In this document: in pieces, positions 1-10,155 of the stretch
How positions within the stretch are numbered: position 1 is the stretch's first letter
Layout: each line of letters begins with the position of its first letter
Assembly (NCBI GenBank): GCA_016933335.1
Contig: JAFGBD010000054.1
Coordinates: 29,830 to 93,829, forward strand
Reading direction: 5' to 3'
DNA length: 64,000 bases
Source of the DNA: Bacteroidales bacterium
GTDB taxonomy: Bacteria > Bacteroidota > Bacteroidia > Bacteroidales > UBA10428
Translations under genes and position numbers: made by a program
The notes under the pieces: generated by a model
Databases searched by the model: none
Told to the model about the DNA's origin: nothing
What the model saw: the letters and a program-made list of their open reading frames with translations, nothing else

Positions 1-2
1 AA

Positions 3-2276
3 TGGGCACTGTTCTTATTTATGCTGATGCTTTTGCCGGGTTGCAGGCAGGGGGAACAAACCGGATCCCGTGGAATTGACAGGGAAGTAGATCTCCTGCT
101 GGGTAAAATGACGCTCAGGGAAAAGATTGGGCAGATGTCTCAGATCGATGTTGCTGCATTAATGAAAAGGGTGGATCCTCATGGCGGTTTTTACGGACCT
201 TTTCTGGAACCCAATGTGCTTGATAAAGACAGCCTTCAGAAATATATCGTGGAATACGGGATCAGTTGTGTATTCAACATCGGGCCTCATGGTTACAGCA
301 TTCGTGAATGGCATGGTTATATCAAAGAGATACAGGATTATGCATTGCACCGGACAAGGCTGGGCATACCGGTACTGTATGGAGTTGATGCCATGCACGG
401 TGCATCATTAACCGTCGGGGCAACATTATTTCCCCAGCAGCTGGCGATGGCCTCCACCTGGAATCCTGACCTGGTAAAGCAGGCAGCAGAAATTACCGCT
501 TACGAGATGCGCGCATCAAACCTGCCGCTTACATTCGGACCCAGTCTCGACCTGGGGAAACATCCTGTTTGGTCAAGGCTGAATGAATCATTCGGAGAAG
601 ATGTTTTATTGACAACGATACTTTCGAAGAGCACCACAGAAGGAATGGAAGGTCCCGGCAACAGTGTTGATGATAAGACCAGAATAGCAACAAGTATCAA
701 ACATTACATTGCATACAGCTTCCCGTTGACAGGAAAAGACAGGACTCCTGCCTGGTTTCCGGAGCATTATGTAAGGGAATACTTTCTTCCTCCGTTCACT
801 GAATGTATCAGATCAGGGGTACATATCGTACTATTAAACTCCGGCGAGCTTAACGGAGTTCCCTTGCATGCCGACAAATACTGGTTGAAAAATGTGCTGC
901 GTGATGAAATCGGATTTGACGGGATTATCATGTCAGACTGGTATGATATCGAGAAGCTTAATTTCTTTCATCATGTTGCACCCACCTATAAAGAAGCTAT
1001 TATCAAGGCACTGGATGCCGGTATCGATATGGTCATGGTTCCTCTTGACAACCGTTTTATGGATCTGCTGACAGAAATTGTTAATGAAGGCAGTATTGCC
1101 GAATCGAGAATCGATGAGTCGGTCAGGAGAATCCTGAAATTAAAATATAAACTTGGTCTGTTTGAACACCCATACAGAAATCCGGATGAATACCCTGATT
1201 TTGGTTCTGCTGGATTCAGGCATGTGGCCAGCCAATGTGCACTTGAATCTGTTGTATTATTAAAGAATGCAGACAATATTCTGCCCCTTGACAGAAACCT
1301 GAAAGTGCTTGTTACAGGACCGGCTGCAAATACCATGAGTGCACTGAACGGAGGCTGGACCTATTCCTGGCAGGGTCATGCAGCAGATACCTATGCATCT
1401 GAAAAAAATACCATTCTTGAAGCTGTCAGAAATGAGCTGGGCGCAGACAAGCTGATCTATGAACCCGGATCAGGTTTTGACAGCGTTATTGATATTAATA
1501 AAGCTGTTAAAGCTGCCGGATTGGTTGACTGCATTATTCTATGCCTGGGTGAACCGTCCTATGCCGAAACGCCGGGCTATATAGAAGATCTGTATTTACC
1601 TGACGCACAAACAGATCTTGCCCTGGCAATGGCTGCAACAGGAAAACCTGTAATTCTGGTTCTTACTGAAGGAAGGCCCAGGCTGATAAGCAGGTTTGAA
1701 GAGCAGATGGAAGGAGTATTATTGAGTTTTTTACCCGGAAATGAAGGAGGCGATGCACTGGCCTGTGTCATATTTGGAGATTATAATCCAAATGGTAAAT
1801 TACCGGTAACATATCCGCGTTATCCCAACGACCTGATTAATTATGATCACCGTTACAGCGAAAGGGCAGATCATCAGTTTGGCAATAACCACGGCTATCA
1901 TCCGCAGTATCCTTTTGGTTACGGACTAAGCTATACATCATTCGGATATGCCAACCTGCAGCTTTCAAAAGATACAATTGGCCCCGGTGATTCGCTGGTG
2001 GTTGCAGTTGACATAAAAAATACAGGAAAGGTCAATGGATATGAGGTTGCTCAGCTTTATATCAGAGATGTTTATGCAAATCTTACACCTCCTTTTAAAA
2101 GGCTGCGGGCTTTTAATAAGATTTTTCTTTTTGCCGGCGAGCAGAAGACTGTGAGATTTATCATACAAACTGAAGATTTGAATTATGTTGGTCAGGATAA
2201 TCAGTGGACCATTGAAGAAGGAGAATTTGAGGTCTGTATCGAAAATCTTACAACAAATTTCTATCTTCAGGACTGA
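3..2276 (+). CDS. GH3 family beta-glycosidase, lipoprotein (5' end cut by window edge)
   Basis: Retaining beta-glycoside hydrolase of family GH3 (beta-glucosidase/beta-xylosidase type). The reading frame is still open at the left edge; the visible protein begins inside a hydrophobic signal peptide ending in a lipobox (LLPGC), so the true start lies outside the window and the enzyme is probably a surface or periplasmic lipoprotein. The N-terminal (beta/alpha)8 domain has KHYIAYS..GKDR and the nucleophile motif IIMSDW, with the Asp codon at 936-938. It is followed by the alpha/beta sandwich domain and a C-terminal fibronectin III-like domain (GYGLSYTSF, then roughly the last 110 residues). The substrate cannot be read from sequence; next to GH51/GH127 genes, removal of terminal beta-linked glucose, xylose or arabinopyranose is plausible. 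About 280 bp separate it from the GH51 gene. Confidence 0.92.
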   Translation, partial: WALFLFMLMLLPGCRQGEQTGSRGIDREVDLLLGKMTLREKIGQMSQIDVAALMKRVDPHGGFYGPFLEPNVLDKDSLQKYIVEYGISCVFNIGPHGYSIREWHGYIKEIQDYALHRTRLGIPVLYGVDAMHGASLTVGATLFPQQLAMASTWNPDLVKQAAEITAYEMRASNLPLTFGPSLDLGKHPVWSRLNESFGEDVLLTTILSKSTTEGMEGPGNSVDDKTRIATSIKHYIAYSFPLTGKDRTPAWFPEHYVREYFLPPFTECIRSGVHIVLLNSGELNGVPLHADKYWLKNVLRDEIGFDGIIMSDWYDIEKLNFFHHVAPTYKEAIIKALDAGIDMVMVPLDNRFMDLLTEIVNEGSIAESRIDESVRRILKLKYKLGLFEHPYRNPDEYPDFGSAGFRHVASQCALESVVLLKNADNILPLDRNLKVLVTGPAANTMSALNGGWTYSWQGHAADTYASEKNTILEAVRNELGADKLIYEPGSGFDSVIDINKAVKAAGLVDCIILCLGEPSYAETPGYIEDLYLPDAQTDLALAMAATGKPVILVLTEGRPRLISRFEEQMEGVLLSFLPGNEGGDALACVIFGDYNPNGKLPVTYPRYPNDLINYDHRYSERADHQFGNNHGYHPQYPFGYGLSYTSFGYANLQLSKDTIGPGDSLVVAVDIKNTGKVNGYEVAQLYIRDVYANLTPPFKRLRAFNKIFLFAGEQKTVRFIIQTEDLNYVGQDNQWTIEEGEFEVCIENLTTNFYLQD

Positions 2277-2553
2277 ATTTATTGTGATATATTATGTCAA
2301 CTTATATCACTGTATTTTACAGTTTGTTACAATAACCTGGATGTTTAGCACAGCATGTTGCTTAAGCAATGGAGTTCTGAGATCTTTGAATCAGTATCAT
2401 ATAATCAAGCCCCAGATATTTTAATGACAGAATATGATTGATTTGAGCATTTTGAGTGGCAGAATTTATAATTATTGCATATTTTTAATAATGTAATTCA
2501 AAAAACCGGATTTATTGATTAAAACAATTATATAAACGCTAAATAGACAAACT

Positions 2554-4110
2554 ATGAAAAGAACAGGTCTTTCAATTACTGCATTACTTGGTATATGTTT
2601 CTTCTCTGCATATATTTCAGCACAGGAGAAGTCAACAAGAATAAATCTGAACATTGATATGACAAAGGATATCATCAGCAGGCATATCTATGGTCATTTT
2701 TCCGAGCACCTTGGTCATTGTATCTATGGCGGATACTGGGTTGGAGAAGATTCCCCCATACCCAATACAAGGGGGATACGCAACGATGTGGTGGCAGCCC
2801 TGAAGAGGTTGAACATACCAAACCTTCGCTGGCCCGGTGGTTGCTTTGCCGATGAATATCACTGGATGGATGGTATCGGTCCCCGCGCTGAAAGGCCGAA
2901 AATGGTCAATACACACTGGGGTGGAGTGTTGGAAGACAACAGCTTTGGCACCCATGAGTTCCTTGATCTTTGTGAACAGCTGGGTACCGAGCCTTATATC
3001 TGCGGTAATGTAGGCAGCGGCAGCGTGGAGGAGATGTCCAAGTGGGTGGAATACATCACCTTTGACGGGGAAAGTCCGATGGCAAACCTTAGAAGAAAGA
3101 ATGGCCGCGAAGAGCCCTGGAAGGTCAAATACTGGGGGGTTGGTAATGAGAACTGGGGATGCGGCGGAAATATGACGGCCGAATTTTATGCCGACCAGTA
3201 CAAACGCTATGCCACCTATTGCAGAAACTACGGAGATAACAGGTTATTCAGAATTGCAGGAGGACCCAATTCCCGCGATTATCACTGGATGGAAGTACTG
3301 ATGAAAAATGTCTCTTACCGGCTGATGGACGGCGTATCACTTCATAACTATACGGTGCCCAACAACTGGCGTGATAAAGGTTCTGCAACCGATTTTACAG
3401 AGGAAGAGTATTTCAGGACCATTGACAGGACTCTGTTTATGGATGAGCTGATAACCCGTCATTCAAGTGTGATGGATCAGTACGATCCAGATAAAAGAGT
3501 CGGACTGATTGTTGATGAATGGGGCACATGGCACAATGTCGAACCCGGAACCAATCCCGGTTTTCTTTTTCAGCAGAACACCATCCGCGATGCCCTTGTT
3601 GCAGGAATTAACCTGAATATCTTCAATAACCATTGCGACAGGGTAAAGATGGCCAATATTGCACAGACTGTAAATGTGCTGCAGGCCATGATCTTCACGG
3701 AAGGTGAAAAAATGGTACTTACCCCGTCATTCTATGTTTATGAGATGTACAAGGTTCATCATGATGCTGCCCTGATACCTCTGCATTTTGTTTCACCTGA
3801 ATATGAATACCAAGGCAACAGAATTCCTGCTGTAAGCGCTTCGGCATCAAAAGACAGAAACGATATTGTTCACATTACATTAACCAATGCCGATCCTGCT
3901 GCTGAACAAAACATAACCATTGATATCCGCGGGGGTTCGGTTTCATCGGTCACAGGAAAAGTGCTTACCGGAAATGAACTGAGCGCACATAATACTTTTG
4001 ATAGTCCTGATGTAATTAAGACTGAGGATTTTAAAGGAGCCAAACTGGCAAAGAATACCCTCACCGTAAAGCTGCCTTCAAAATCTGTAGTGATGCTGGA
4101 ACTCAAATAA
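2554..4110 (+). CDS. GH51 alpha-L-arabinofuranosidase (short form)
   Basis: Exo-acting retaining alpha-L-arabinofuranosidase that releases terminal alpha-L-Araf from arabinan, arabinoxylan or glycoprotein glycans. The 518-residue protein has a cleavable signal peptide (ending ISAQ, about residue 23) and no lipobox, so it is probably periplasmic. It shows the GH51 signatures [24 protein letters not shown], the acid/base Glu199 in [10 protein letters not shown] and the nucleophile Glu322 in VDEWGTWH. Length is that of a plain catalytic domain plus the C-terminal beta-sandwich, without a carbohydrate-binding module. It ends convergently against the LytTR regulator about 110 bp downstream. A second, longer GH51 lies at 28378. 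Confidence 0.95.
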   Translation: MKRTGLSITALLGICFFSAYISAQEKSTRINLNIDMTKDIISRHIYGHFSEHLGHCIYGGYWVGEDSPIPNTRGIRNDVVAALKRLNIPNLRWPGGCFADEYHWMDGIGPRAERPKMVNTHWGGVLEDNSFGTHEFLDLCEQLGTEPYICGNVGSGSVEEMSKWVEYITFDGESPMANLRRKNGREEPWKVKYWGVGNENWGCGGNMTAEFYADQYKRYATYCRNYGDNRLFRIAGGPNSRDYHWMEVLMKNVSYRLMDGVSLHNYTVPNNWRDKGSATDFTEEEYFRTIDRTLFMDELITRHSSVMDQYDPDKRVGLIVDEWGTWHNVEPGTNPGFLFQQNTIRDALVAGINLNIFNNHCDRVKMANIAQTVNVLQAMIFTEGEKMVLTPSFYVYEMYKVHHDAALIPLHFVSPEYEYQGNRIPAVSASASKDRNDIVHITLTNADPAAEQNITIDIRGGSVSSVTGKVLTGNELSAHNTFDSPDVIKTEDFKGAKLAKNTLTVKLPSKSVVMLELK

Positions 4111-4220
4111 CTGACTGTAAATATACGGCTACCATTACTGATTAAAACTATAAACATTACAGGTGCAGAGTATTTCAAGATTTAGCTTCGCAATACCGGC
4201 TAATTGCGGCGGATAAAACA

Positions 4221-4985
4221 TCATTGTTCCAGCCATTTTCTGAAATCCTGCACCTTTTCCCTGCTTACAATGATTTCCTTATCCTCGTTGTGGAGTATCT
4301 TCAGACGAAGCCTGCTGCCGGAATACTGGACAATATCTTTAATTGAGCTGAAGGATATCATATATTGCCGGTTGATACGAAAAAAAGCTGCCGGGTCAAG
4401 CAAATCACCCAGTTGATCCAGTGAATGGGCGATGGCATAGCTCCTGTTGCCGGTTGTCTGCAGGAAAGTGGCTTTTTCAACGCTGTAAAAATAACAGACC
4501 TCCTCCACAGGAATGATCCTGATGTGTTCACCAACCTTGATTACAAACTTGTTTTTGTATTCCTTTGTAAAGGATTTCAGCATCCTGTCAAAGACCTGCT
4601 GCGGATACCTGTATATATCCCGGTTGAACGGACTGCCTTTAAACTTTTCAATGGCATTCTTCAGATCGTCATAGTCTATCGGCTTTAATAAATAATCGAT
4701 GCTGTTGACCTTAAAAGCTTTCAGGGTATATTCCTCGAAGGCCGTGGTAAATATGACAGGCGCGGTAATAACGGTCTTTTCAAAAATCTCAAAACTCAGT
4801 CCGTCTGCCAGCTGAATATCCATAAAGATAAGATCGGGCGGGGCATTCTTACTGAACCAGTCGACAGCATTTTTAACTGACTGGATGATTGCCGGTATCT
4901 CCGTCTTATTATCATATTTCAGGACCAGCTCCTTCAGTCTCTCAGCCGCTATTTTTTCATCTTCTATAATCAGGCATGTCATCAT
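4221..4985 (-). CDS. LytTR-family response regulator
   Basis: DNA-binding response regulator of the LytT/AlgR type. The receiver domain (residues 1-120) keeps the acidic pair E8/D9, the phospho-acceptor Asp56 (FMDIQLADG) and the conserved Lys101 (LLKP). The C-terminal LytTR domain (about 145-250) has the typical EHIRIIPVEEVCYFYS beginning and FFRINRQYMIS. The gene overlaps the end of the kinase gene (ATGATGA; either of two adjacent ATGs could start it), so the two are translationally coupled partners. Target genes cannot be told from the sequence; the linked TonB-dependent receptor and TPR-like gene on the same strand are obvious candidates. Confidence 0.95.
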   Translation of the reverse strand: MMTCLIIEDEKIAAERLKELVLKYDNKTEIPAIIQSVKNAVDWFSKNAPPDLIFMDIQLADGLSFEIFEKTVITAPVIFTTAFEEYTLKAFKVNSIDYLLKPIDYDDLKNAIEKFKGSPFNRDIYRYPQQVFDRMLKSFTKEYKNKFVIKVGEHIRIIPVEEVCYFYSVEKATFLQTTGNRSYAIAHSLDQLGDLLDPAAFFRINRQYMISFSSIKDIVQYSGSRLRLKILHNEDKEIIVSREKVQDFRKWLEQ

Positions 4986-6016
4986 TTATCTGTTTTAATC
5001 ACGGGAAGCCTGACAACAAATTCACCGGCATCCTCCTTTATTTCAGGTTTCCTGTTTGAAAGTAACTCATATCTTCTAAGCAGGTTATCCAGCCCGATCT
5101 GTGCATTCTGCTGCATGGTTTTTTTCTTTTGCATGTTGTTTTTCAGGATGTAATAACCATCTTCTTCAGACAATTCAATATTCAATGGCTGGTCATCGGC
5201 AATGACATTATGCTTGATGGCATTTTCAATAAGCATCTGAAGGGCAAGCGGAGCTACCAGTCCGTCTGAATCCTGAACATTTGAGACGAAGTTCAGTGCT
5301 GTTCCGTACCTCATCTTCTGCAGGTAGATGTAATCTTCCACAAATTGCAGCTCTTCCGGTATCCTGACTGTCTCCTTGTCTTTTTGTTCAAGCACATAAC
5401 GATATATATCTGACAGTTTCTTGATATACCTGGTGGCCAGTTTGCTGTCTCTCTCAACAATTCCGGTAAGTGTATTCAGAGAGTTAAAAAGGAAATGAGG
5501 ATTTACCTGGTTTTTAAGGGCTTCATACTTTGCGATCAGGTTTTCCTGTTTGAGCTGCTCCTCGTTTTTAATGGATTGCATCCAGTACTTCGCCAGAAAG
5601 CCTGAATAATATACTCCTACAATGGCAAAATCAATGGTCAGACCGGTAAAACTCCCGCCAAGAATATAACCGTATAACCTGTCTGATGGAATATGAAAAA
5701 CATATTTATTGTATATGAAAGGAACACCAATGCTTACCAGTACTCCATAAATAAATAGTAATAACAGTGTAGTTGTATTTGCTTTTTTGGCATTTTTTCT
5801 CCAGTCCAGTCGCTCCCCGGCGGTTTTTGCAATGAAATAGTTGCCCTGCCAGAAACAAAAACCAAATACCGCTCCAAATGACCAGCCTTTGAAAAACCTC
5901 GAAAATGAACTGAACATCTCCGTTCCGTCAAAGATAAATAAGATCAGAAATGAACCGATAAACAGAACGATCAGTCCTGTTGCCTCCATTCTGATAAATT
6001 TTCTGCTGATTTTCAT
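4982..6016 (-). CDS. LytS/YehU-type sensor histidine kinase
   Basis: Inner-membrane sensor kinase. The first about 150 residues hold four hydrophobic segments (near residues 12-30, 46-62, 85-106, 118-142). They are followed by a short coiled linker rich in Glu/Lys and the His_kinase domain with the phospho-accepting His in QVNPHFLFNSLN. The ATPase part has the N-box MLIENAIKHN and a reduced glycine box (IGLDNL). No periplasmic ligand-binding domain is present, so sensing probably occurs within the membrane or via partners. It lies directly upstream of, and overlaps, the LytTR regulator, and about 90 bp downstream of the TPR-like gene. Confidence 0.94.
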   Translation of the reverse strand: MKISRKFIRMEATGLIVLFIGSFLILFIFDGTEMFSSFSRFFKGWSFGAVFGFCFWQGNYFIAKTAGERLDWRKNAKKANTTTLLLLFIYGVLVSIGVPFIYNKYVFHIPSDRLYGYILGGSFTGLTIDFAIVGVYYSGFLAKYWMQSIKNEEQLKQENLIAKYEALKNQVNPHFLFNSLNTLTGIVERDSKLATRYIKKLSDIYRYVLEQKDKETVRIPEELQFVEDYIYLQKMRYGTALNFVSNVQDSDGLVAPLALQMLIENAIKHNVIADDQPLNIELSEEDGYYILKNNMQKKKTMQQNAQIGLDNLLRRYELLSNRKPEIKEDAGEFVVRLPVIKTDK

Positions 6017-6104
6017 ACCTTAAAAATAATAAATTAGTTTCAGGTTTTTGGGCTCAGGTCCCAGGTTTAGATAAATAATAAACTTTAAACCTGAAACATA
6101 CAAT

Positions 6105-6761
6105 TTACTCCTTCACGGTCTGCTCTTTGCCACACTGACCTAAAAGCTGCGCATTGTATTCTTTCCCCCAGTCAGGCATCAGATCGTTTTCTTTTTCAAA
6201 CTGGTTGAACAGTTCATCTGCTTTGGCTATCAACGGACATGCCGTTTTCATGCCTCCGCCGTAAACTTCCGGTGTATACATCAGGTTCATTCCTTTAAGG
6301 TAGTATGGTCTTGGATTAGCCGAATTCAGTTCAATGGATTTGTCAAAAGACTGGTTGGCCCTGACAGAATAAACCGGTGCATTATTTTGCGGATCAACCA
6401 TGATATAAGATTGATAAAGCATTCCCTGAAGCGCGAAAATCTCCGATTCGTCGGGTTTGATTTCAAGGATCTGACTGATCAGGTTTTCGCATTTGGCCAA
6501 AAGCATTTCTTTCTTCCCTGGTTCCTGTTCCTTGAAAGAAAGAACCACATAGCAATAGGCAGCATAATACCCGGGCAGCCACTCTCCTGCTTCTGCACCG
6601 GCAATTCTTTCAAAATGGTTTGCCACATTTTGAAAATCTGCAAGGTTTTTAAAGTTGTTCAAAGAATCCAGTCCTTCTCTCATGGCTTTTTCATAACCGT
6701 TCTGTGAGAATGCACTGAAAGTTAAAGTGATAATTAATAATAAAGATGCAATTGTTTTCAT
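6105..6761 (-). CDS. Exported TPR-like protein of unknown function
   Basis: A 218-residue protein with a clear signal peptide (MKTIASLLLIITLTFSAFSQ) and no lipobox. The mature part is helical and looks like degenerate tetratricopeptide repeats, for example FDKSIELNSANPRPYYLKG near residues 140-160. A cysteine pair in the last 60 residues (TACPLI and LLGQCGKEQ) might form a disulfide. It is in line with a TonB-dependent receptor upstream and a LytS/LytTR pair downstream. That position suggests a periplasmic helper linking receptor status to the kinase, but this is inference; no catalytic motif is seen. Confidence 0.8.
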   Translation of the reverse strand: MKTIASLLLIITLTFSAFSQNGYEKAMREGLDSLNNFKNLADFQNVANHFERIAGAEAGEWLPGYYAAYCYVVLSFKEQEPGKKEMLLAKCENLISQILEIKPDESEIFALQGMLYQSYIMVDPQNNAPVYSVRANQSFDKSIELNSANPRPYYLKGMNLMYTPEVYGGGMKTACPLIAKADELFNQFEKENDLMPDWGKEYNAQLLGQCGKEQTVKE

Positions 6762-6938
6762 GATTTTTGAATTTTACTGGTTATTGAATAGTATTATGTG
6801 ATCAGAGGCTGGAGGCATTATTTGTCAGATTTTTTATCCTCATGGTATTTCCTGTTTATTTAAATGATATTTTCCGGGATTCCGGCTCTTAAAGCAATAT
6901 TCAGGTGGTTTGGTTGCATTATTTTTGAATCAGAATGA

Positions 6939-9077
6939 TTATTCAATTGAGATAAATATTCCAATGATGAATGTTCGTTTTGCATAAGGCTGAACAGGAT
7001 GAGCCAGATAAGTACCTGTGTCGTCAGGTTCCGTTTCGAAATGATAACCAAAGGTGTTATCAAAGCCAAATACATTATTGCATGATACATACACGATGGT
7101 GAAATTTCCGAACAGACTGGTTAAGTAACTTACGGCCAAACTGATATCGTTGAAAGCCCTGGTCCGGTCACTCATGAAGTTATCATGATTGGGATTAAAG
7201 TATGGCCTTCCGCTTCTGAATTTGTATGAACCGCTTAATTGTGTGCTTAATCTGGGAAACCAGTATTTATAAACAACCGAAAGGTTGTGTCCGGATACAA
7301 AATAAGGTGTGGCAATCACCGGAAAATCCCTGTACTTTCTTTTGCTGTCGATGAAAGAATAAGATATCCAATAGTCAGCCATGGTAAAGGTCTCTTTGTC
7401 GCGCCAGAAAATGTCGATGCCTCGTGCATAACCATAACCGTTATTGTTGACAGACTGGTATCCTTCCTGATCCATGTAGCGGTATTTAACAAGATTGTCA
7501 TATTGTTTATGATAGGCTTCAATTCTGAACAGTCTGTTGTTTTTCGAATACTGGTAATTAAAAATGTAATGCATGGCATGTTCAAAGCTGAGACTATCGG
7601 TGACCAGAAGAAAATCGTTCTCTGCATTCTGATAAAAACTGCCAAAAGCAAATGACAGCTGGTTTGTTTTGCTTATCTGATATGCCAGCGATATTCTTGG
7701 TGCAAGACTGGCACGCTTCAGGTATGTTGAATATTCTGTACGGACACCGATTCTCGCCGCAAAACTCTTATGAAGTCTGATATCTGATTCAGCATAACCT
7801 GCTGTGAGATGATCACTGTAATCTGATAAATAATTCCGGGCAGTTTCACTGTGATGATAACTTTTTCGGTTTTGATGATGAAAAGACTCAATCCCGAATT
7901 TCATCGTCAGGTTTTTGCTGGTATAATTATTGAAAGATGCTTTTGCATGACAGGAATTCAGTTTATCACTCATCCTGTCCGTGTTGATATCAAAATTTTC
8001 CCTGGAAATGTTAAACGCCAGGCCTGTTTTCAGGATCCATTTTTCACCCAGCTTTGTGTTATAGGTAGTGGTCTGGAAAAGGTTTTCGTCACCCAGTCCG
8101 ATTTTGTCCTTCATGCCGGTATCATAATTTGGATAGTTAAGCCTGCTGCTGGAATTCGAATAGGAAACAAATGATTTTATCATCCCTTCATCGCCTGTTT
8201 TTTTTCTGTACCTGATTTGTCCGCTGAAACCTTCCGGCACCTTTTCCCAGTCAAGATTGTGCCTGGTCATGGCAAAAAACGGGGTCAGGTTGCTGTAGTC
8301 GGCTTCAATGGTAACTGACGAATTATCAAACCTGTGCGTATAGCCCAGACCTGCACCTACATTCAAAAGAGAGACACTTGTGAGTGATTCCTCTGCCAGG
8401 GCTTCGGTATTCAGCTCCAGTACTGAAGACAGGGCCTGTCCAAATTCAGCTGAATAACCTCCTGTGCTGAACATGACACCGCTGAAAAGAAATGGCGAGA
8501 ACCTTCCTCTGGCAGGTATATCAGGCATTCTTGAAGTATATGGTGTTGAAATAAGCATACCATCCATGAATGTTTTCATTTCGTGGCTTTCACCTCCGCG
8601 TACAATTATTTTGCCTGTCTCCCCTTCGGTTTGTGCACCCGGAAGCATATTTAAGGCACCGTAGATATCGCCTTCTGCATTTGCTGTTGTAACAATATCC
8701 AGTGAACTCAGCAAAACAGATCTTTTCTTGTCACCTGCTTCAAAGGTCCCTGCTGTTATGATTACACGATCCAGTTCACTCACCGACTCATTCAGCCGGA
8801 AATCGAGGTTAATGATTCTCTGATTCAGGGCTATTTCTTTCTCGATGGTTTCATAGCCAATGTAGGCGATAATCAGGATACAGGTATCCTGCATTAGGGT
8901 GGTGATACTGAAACGTCCGATGGTATCTGAGGTGGCTCCGGTATAGGTCCCTTTAATATAAATATTGGCACCGGTCAAAGGATTATTGCTTTCATCATTC
9001 ACCGTACCCCTGATGATGGTCTGTGCATTTAATTGACCGGATAATAAAGCAATGAATATAAAAAGCAGCGGTTTCAT
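6939..9077 (-). CDS. TonB-dependent outer-membrane receptor with carboxypeptidase-regulatory-like domain
   Basis: Outer-membrane active-transport receptor of about 712 residues. I take the ATG at 9077 as the start because it gives a perfect signal peptide (MKPLLFIFIALLSGQLNAQ); the frame stays open for 16 more codons upstream. After cleavage comes a carboxypeptidase D regulatory-like domain (IIRGTVNDESNNPLTGANIYIKG), then a plug domain (DRVIITAGTF, YGALNMLPGAQ, IIVRGGES) and a beta-barrel of alternating strands to a terminal phenylalanine-rich strand (FIIGIFISIE). It lacks an STN signalling domain and has no SusD partner, unlike the SusC at 17401, so it is not a typical glycan SusC. Substrate unknown. 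Probably co-transcribed with the TPR-like and LytS/LytTR genes. Confidence 0.92.
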   Translation of the reverse strand: MKPLLFIFIALLSGQLNAQTIIRGTVNDESNNPLTGANIYIKGTYTGATSDTIGRFSITTLMQDTCILIIAYIGYETIEKEIALNQRIINLDFRLNESVSELDRVIITAGTFEAGDKKRSVLLSSLDIVTTANAEGDIYGALNMLPGAQTEGETGKIIVRGGESHEMKTFMDGMLISTPYTSRMPDIPARGRFSPFLFSGVMFSTGGYSAEFGQALSSVLELNTEALAEESLTSVSLLNVGAGLGYTHRFDNSSVTIEADYSNLTPFFAMTRHNLDWEKVPEGFSGQIRYRKKTGDEGMIKSFVSYSNSSSRLNYPNYDTGMKDKIGLGDENLFQTTTYNTKLGEKWILKTGLAFNISRENFDINTDRMSDKLNSCHAKASFNNYTSKNLTMKFGIESFHHQNRKSYHHSETARNYLSDYSDHLTAGYAESDIRLHKSFAARIGVRTEYSTYLKRASLAPRISLAYQISKTNQLSFAFGSFYQNAENDFLLVTDSLSFEHAMHYIFNYQYSKNNRLFRIEAYHKQYDNLVKYRYMDQEGYQSVNNNGYGYARGIDIFWRDKETFTMADYWISYSFIDSKRKYRDFPVIATPYFVSGHNLSVVYKYWFPRLSTQLSGSYKFRSGRPYFNPNHDNFMSDRTRAFNDISLAVSYLTSLFGNFTIVYVSCNNVFGFDNTFGYHFETEPDDTGTYLAHPVQPYAKRTFIIGIFISIE

Positions 9078-9546
9078 CAATGTATATGTTAGAATAACAC
9101 CACAAATTTCCGAACCAGGATGCACATTTGAAAAATAATATCGCCGGATCGCGGAATAAACAGGATGAGCATTGAAAAAATCCGGATGTATTGAAAAGTT
9201 AACAGGTTTTTGAGGAAGGATATTTTATTAGTGTACCGACAGGGATAGTGAAGTCATGATTTGGATTCAAATTGCAGCCTGCGAATATGTTGTGATGAGA
9301 TAGATATTCAGATTGATGTTTTTGGAAGTATTGCAGACTGTATCGATTCCCGGATAAAAGACAAAGTAAGGATGTTTAATCACAGGTTATGGATAAAAAG
9401 GGAAAATCTGTGATTTCAAGATATGTTTCAAGGGATATTCCGGATGATCAGGATTAATGAGCAGTGCATATTCAGTGTCGGAAAAAGGCAGGGATAACAT
9501 GATTATGTATTTTTTTTCTACTTTGTAAGGGTTTTTAACTTCAACA
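9078..9546. other. Intergenic region between divergent TonB receptor and sigma gene
   Basis: About 470 bp of AT-rich DNA between two divergent transcription units. I see no open frame with coding character and no strong hairpin. The only recognisable signal is a near-consensus -7 element (TACTTTG, 9519-9525) just before the sigma gene. The rest probably holds the regulatory region for the receptor on the other strand. Confidence 0.5.
9519..9525 (+). promoter_or_regulatory. Candidate -7 element before ECF sigma gene
   Basis: TACTTTG is one base shorter than the Bacteroidota consensus TAnnTTTG and lies about 28 bp before the likely start of the sigma gene. It follows a run of eight T. No good -33 TTTG is seen at the expected spacing, so this is a weak call. 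Confidence 0.3.
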
Positions 9547-10125
9547 TTGTCCTTACTTAAAAATGAATTAATTTATTTGGTACACAAATCACGAAAAGCT
9601 GTGCTTCAGGAGCTGAAACTGTCAAACGAAGGTTCTTTCAAAGAATTGTCTTATAAATACCATTCACGGCTATGCAGGTATGCATACTATATTCTTGGTA
9701 ATAAACAGTGGGCTGAAGATGTTGTGCAAAGCTTTTTTGCACGCATCTGGGAGCAAAGGGAAGACCTGGAGATTGAAGGTAAGATGGAAAACTACCTGTT
9801 TGTTTCGGTAAGAAATGCTTCCTATAATTTTTTGAAAAGCAACCTGCTTCAAAAAATGAGAGAAACCGAATATGTAATGAATCAGACTGAAGATAAAAGC
9901 AGGATCGACAAAGAAAGTTTCTTCAAGAAACTGCAGGAGGCACTGGGCCGGTTACCTGAACAATGCCGTGAGATATACTGTCTGAAGAATATGGAAGGAT
10001 TGACCTACAAAGAGATAGCTGATTATCTTCAGATATCCGAAAAAACGGTGGACGTACAGATATACCGGGCACTGAAAAAACTTCGTGAACTGATGGCAGT
10101 GTATAAAAATGCCTTTTATTTATAA
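9547..10125 (+). CDS. ECF RNA polymerase sigma factor (Bacteroidota FecI type)
   Basis: Extracytoplasmic-function sigma factor. Region 2 is seen at SFKELSYKYHSRLCRYAYYIL..WAEDVVQSFFARIWEQR and region 4 at LPEQCREIYCLKNMEGLTYKEIADYLQISEKTVDVQIYRALKKLRE with a clear helix-turn-helix. No ATG exists in frame upstream of region 2: the frame opens after a TAA at 9526-9528 and the first usable codons are TTG at 9547 and GTG at 9601. TTG 9547 gives the usual length (192 aa). The FecR anti-sigma gene follows after 30 bp. Such pairs control a neighbouring TonB-dependent transporter, but the next gene here is not a SusC. Confidence 0.93.
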   Translation: MSLLKNELIYLVHKSRKAVLQELKLSNEGSFKELSYKYHSRLCRYAYYILGNKQWAEDVVQSFFARIWEQREDLEIEGKMENYLFVSVRNASYNFLKSNLLQKMRETEYVMNQTEDKSRIDKESFFKKLQEALGRLPEQCREIYCLKNMEGLTYKEIADYLQISEKTVDVQIYRALKKLRELMAVYKNAFYL

Positions 10126-10155
10126 TGAGTAGTCATGGTTTTATAATAAATAGTG

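Noticed and set aside
159..398. Minus-strand open frame opposite the GH3 gene, and similar antisense frames across the window
   Set aside because: They lie fully inside well-identified genes on the other strand, have no recognisable motifs and reflect the codon pattern of the real genes.
9126..9174. Upstream extension of the TonB receptor beyond ATG 9077
   Set aside because: The 16 extra codons up to 9125 precede a perfect signal peptide and would spoil it; ATG 9077 fits better.
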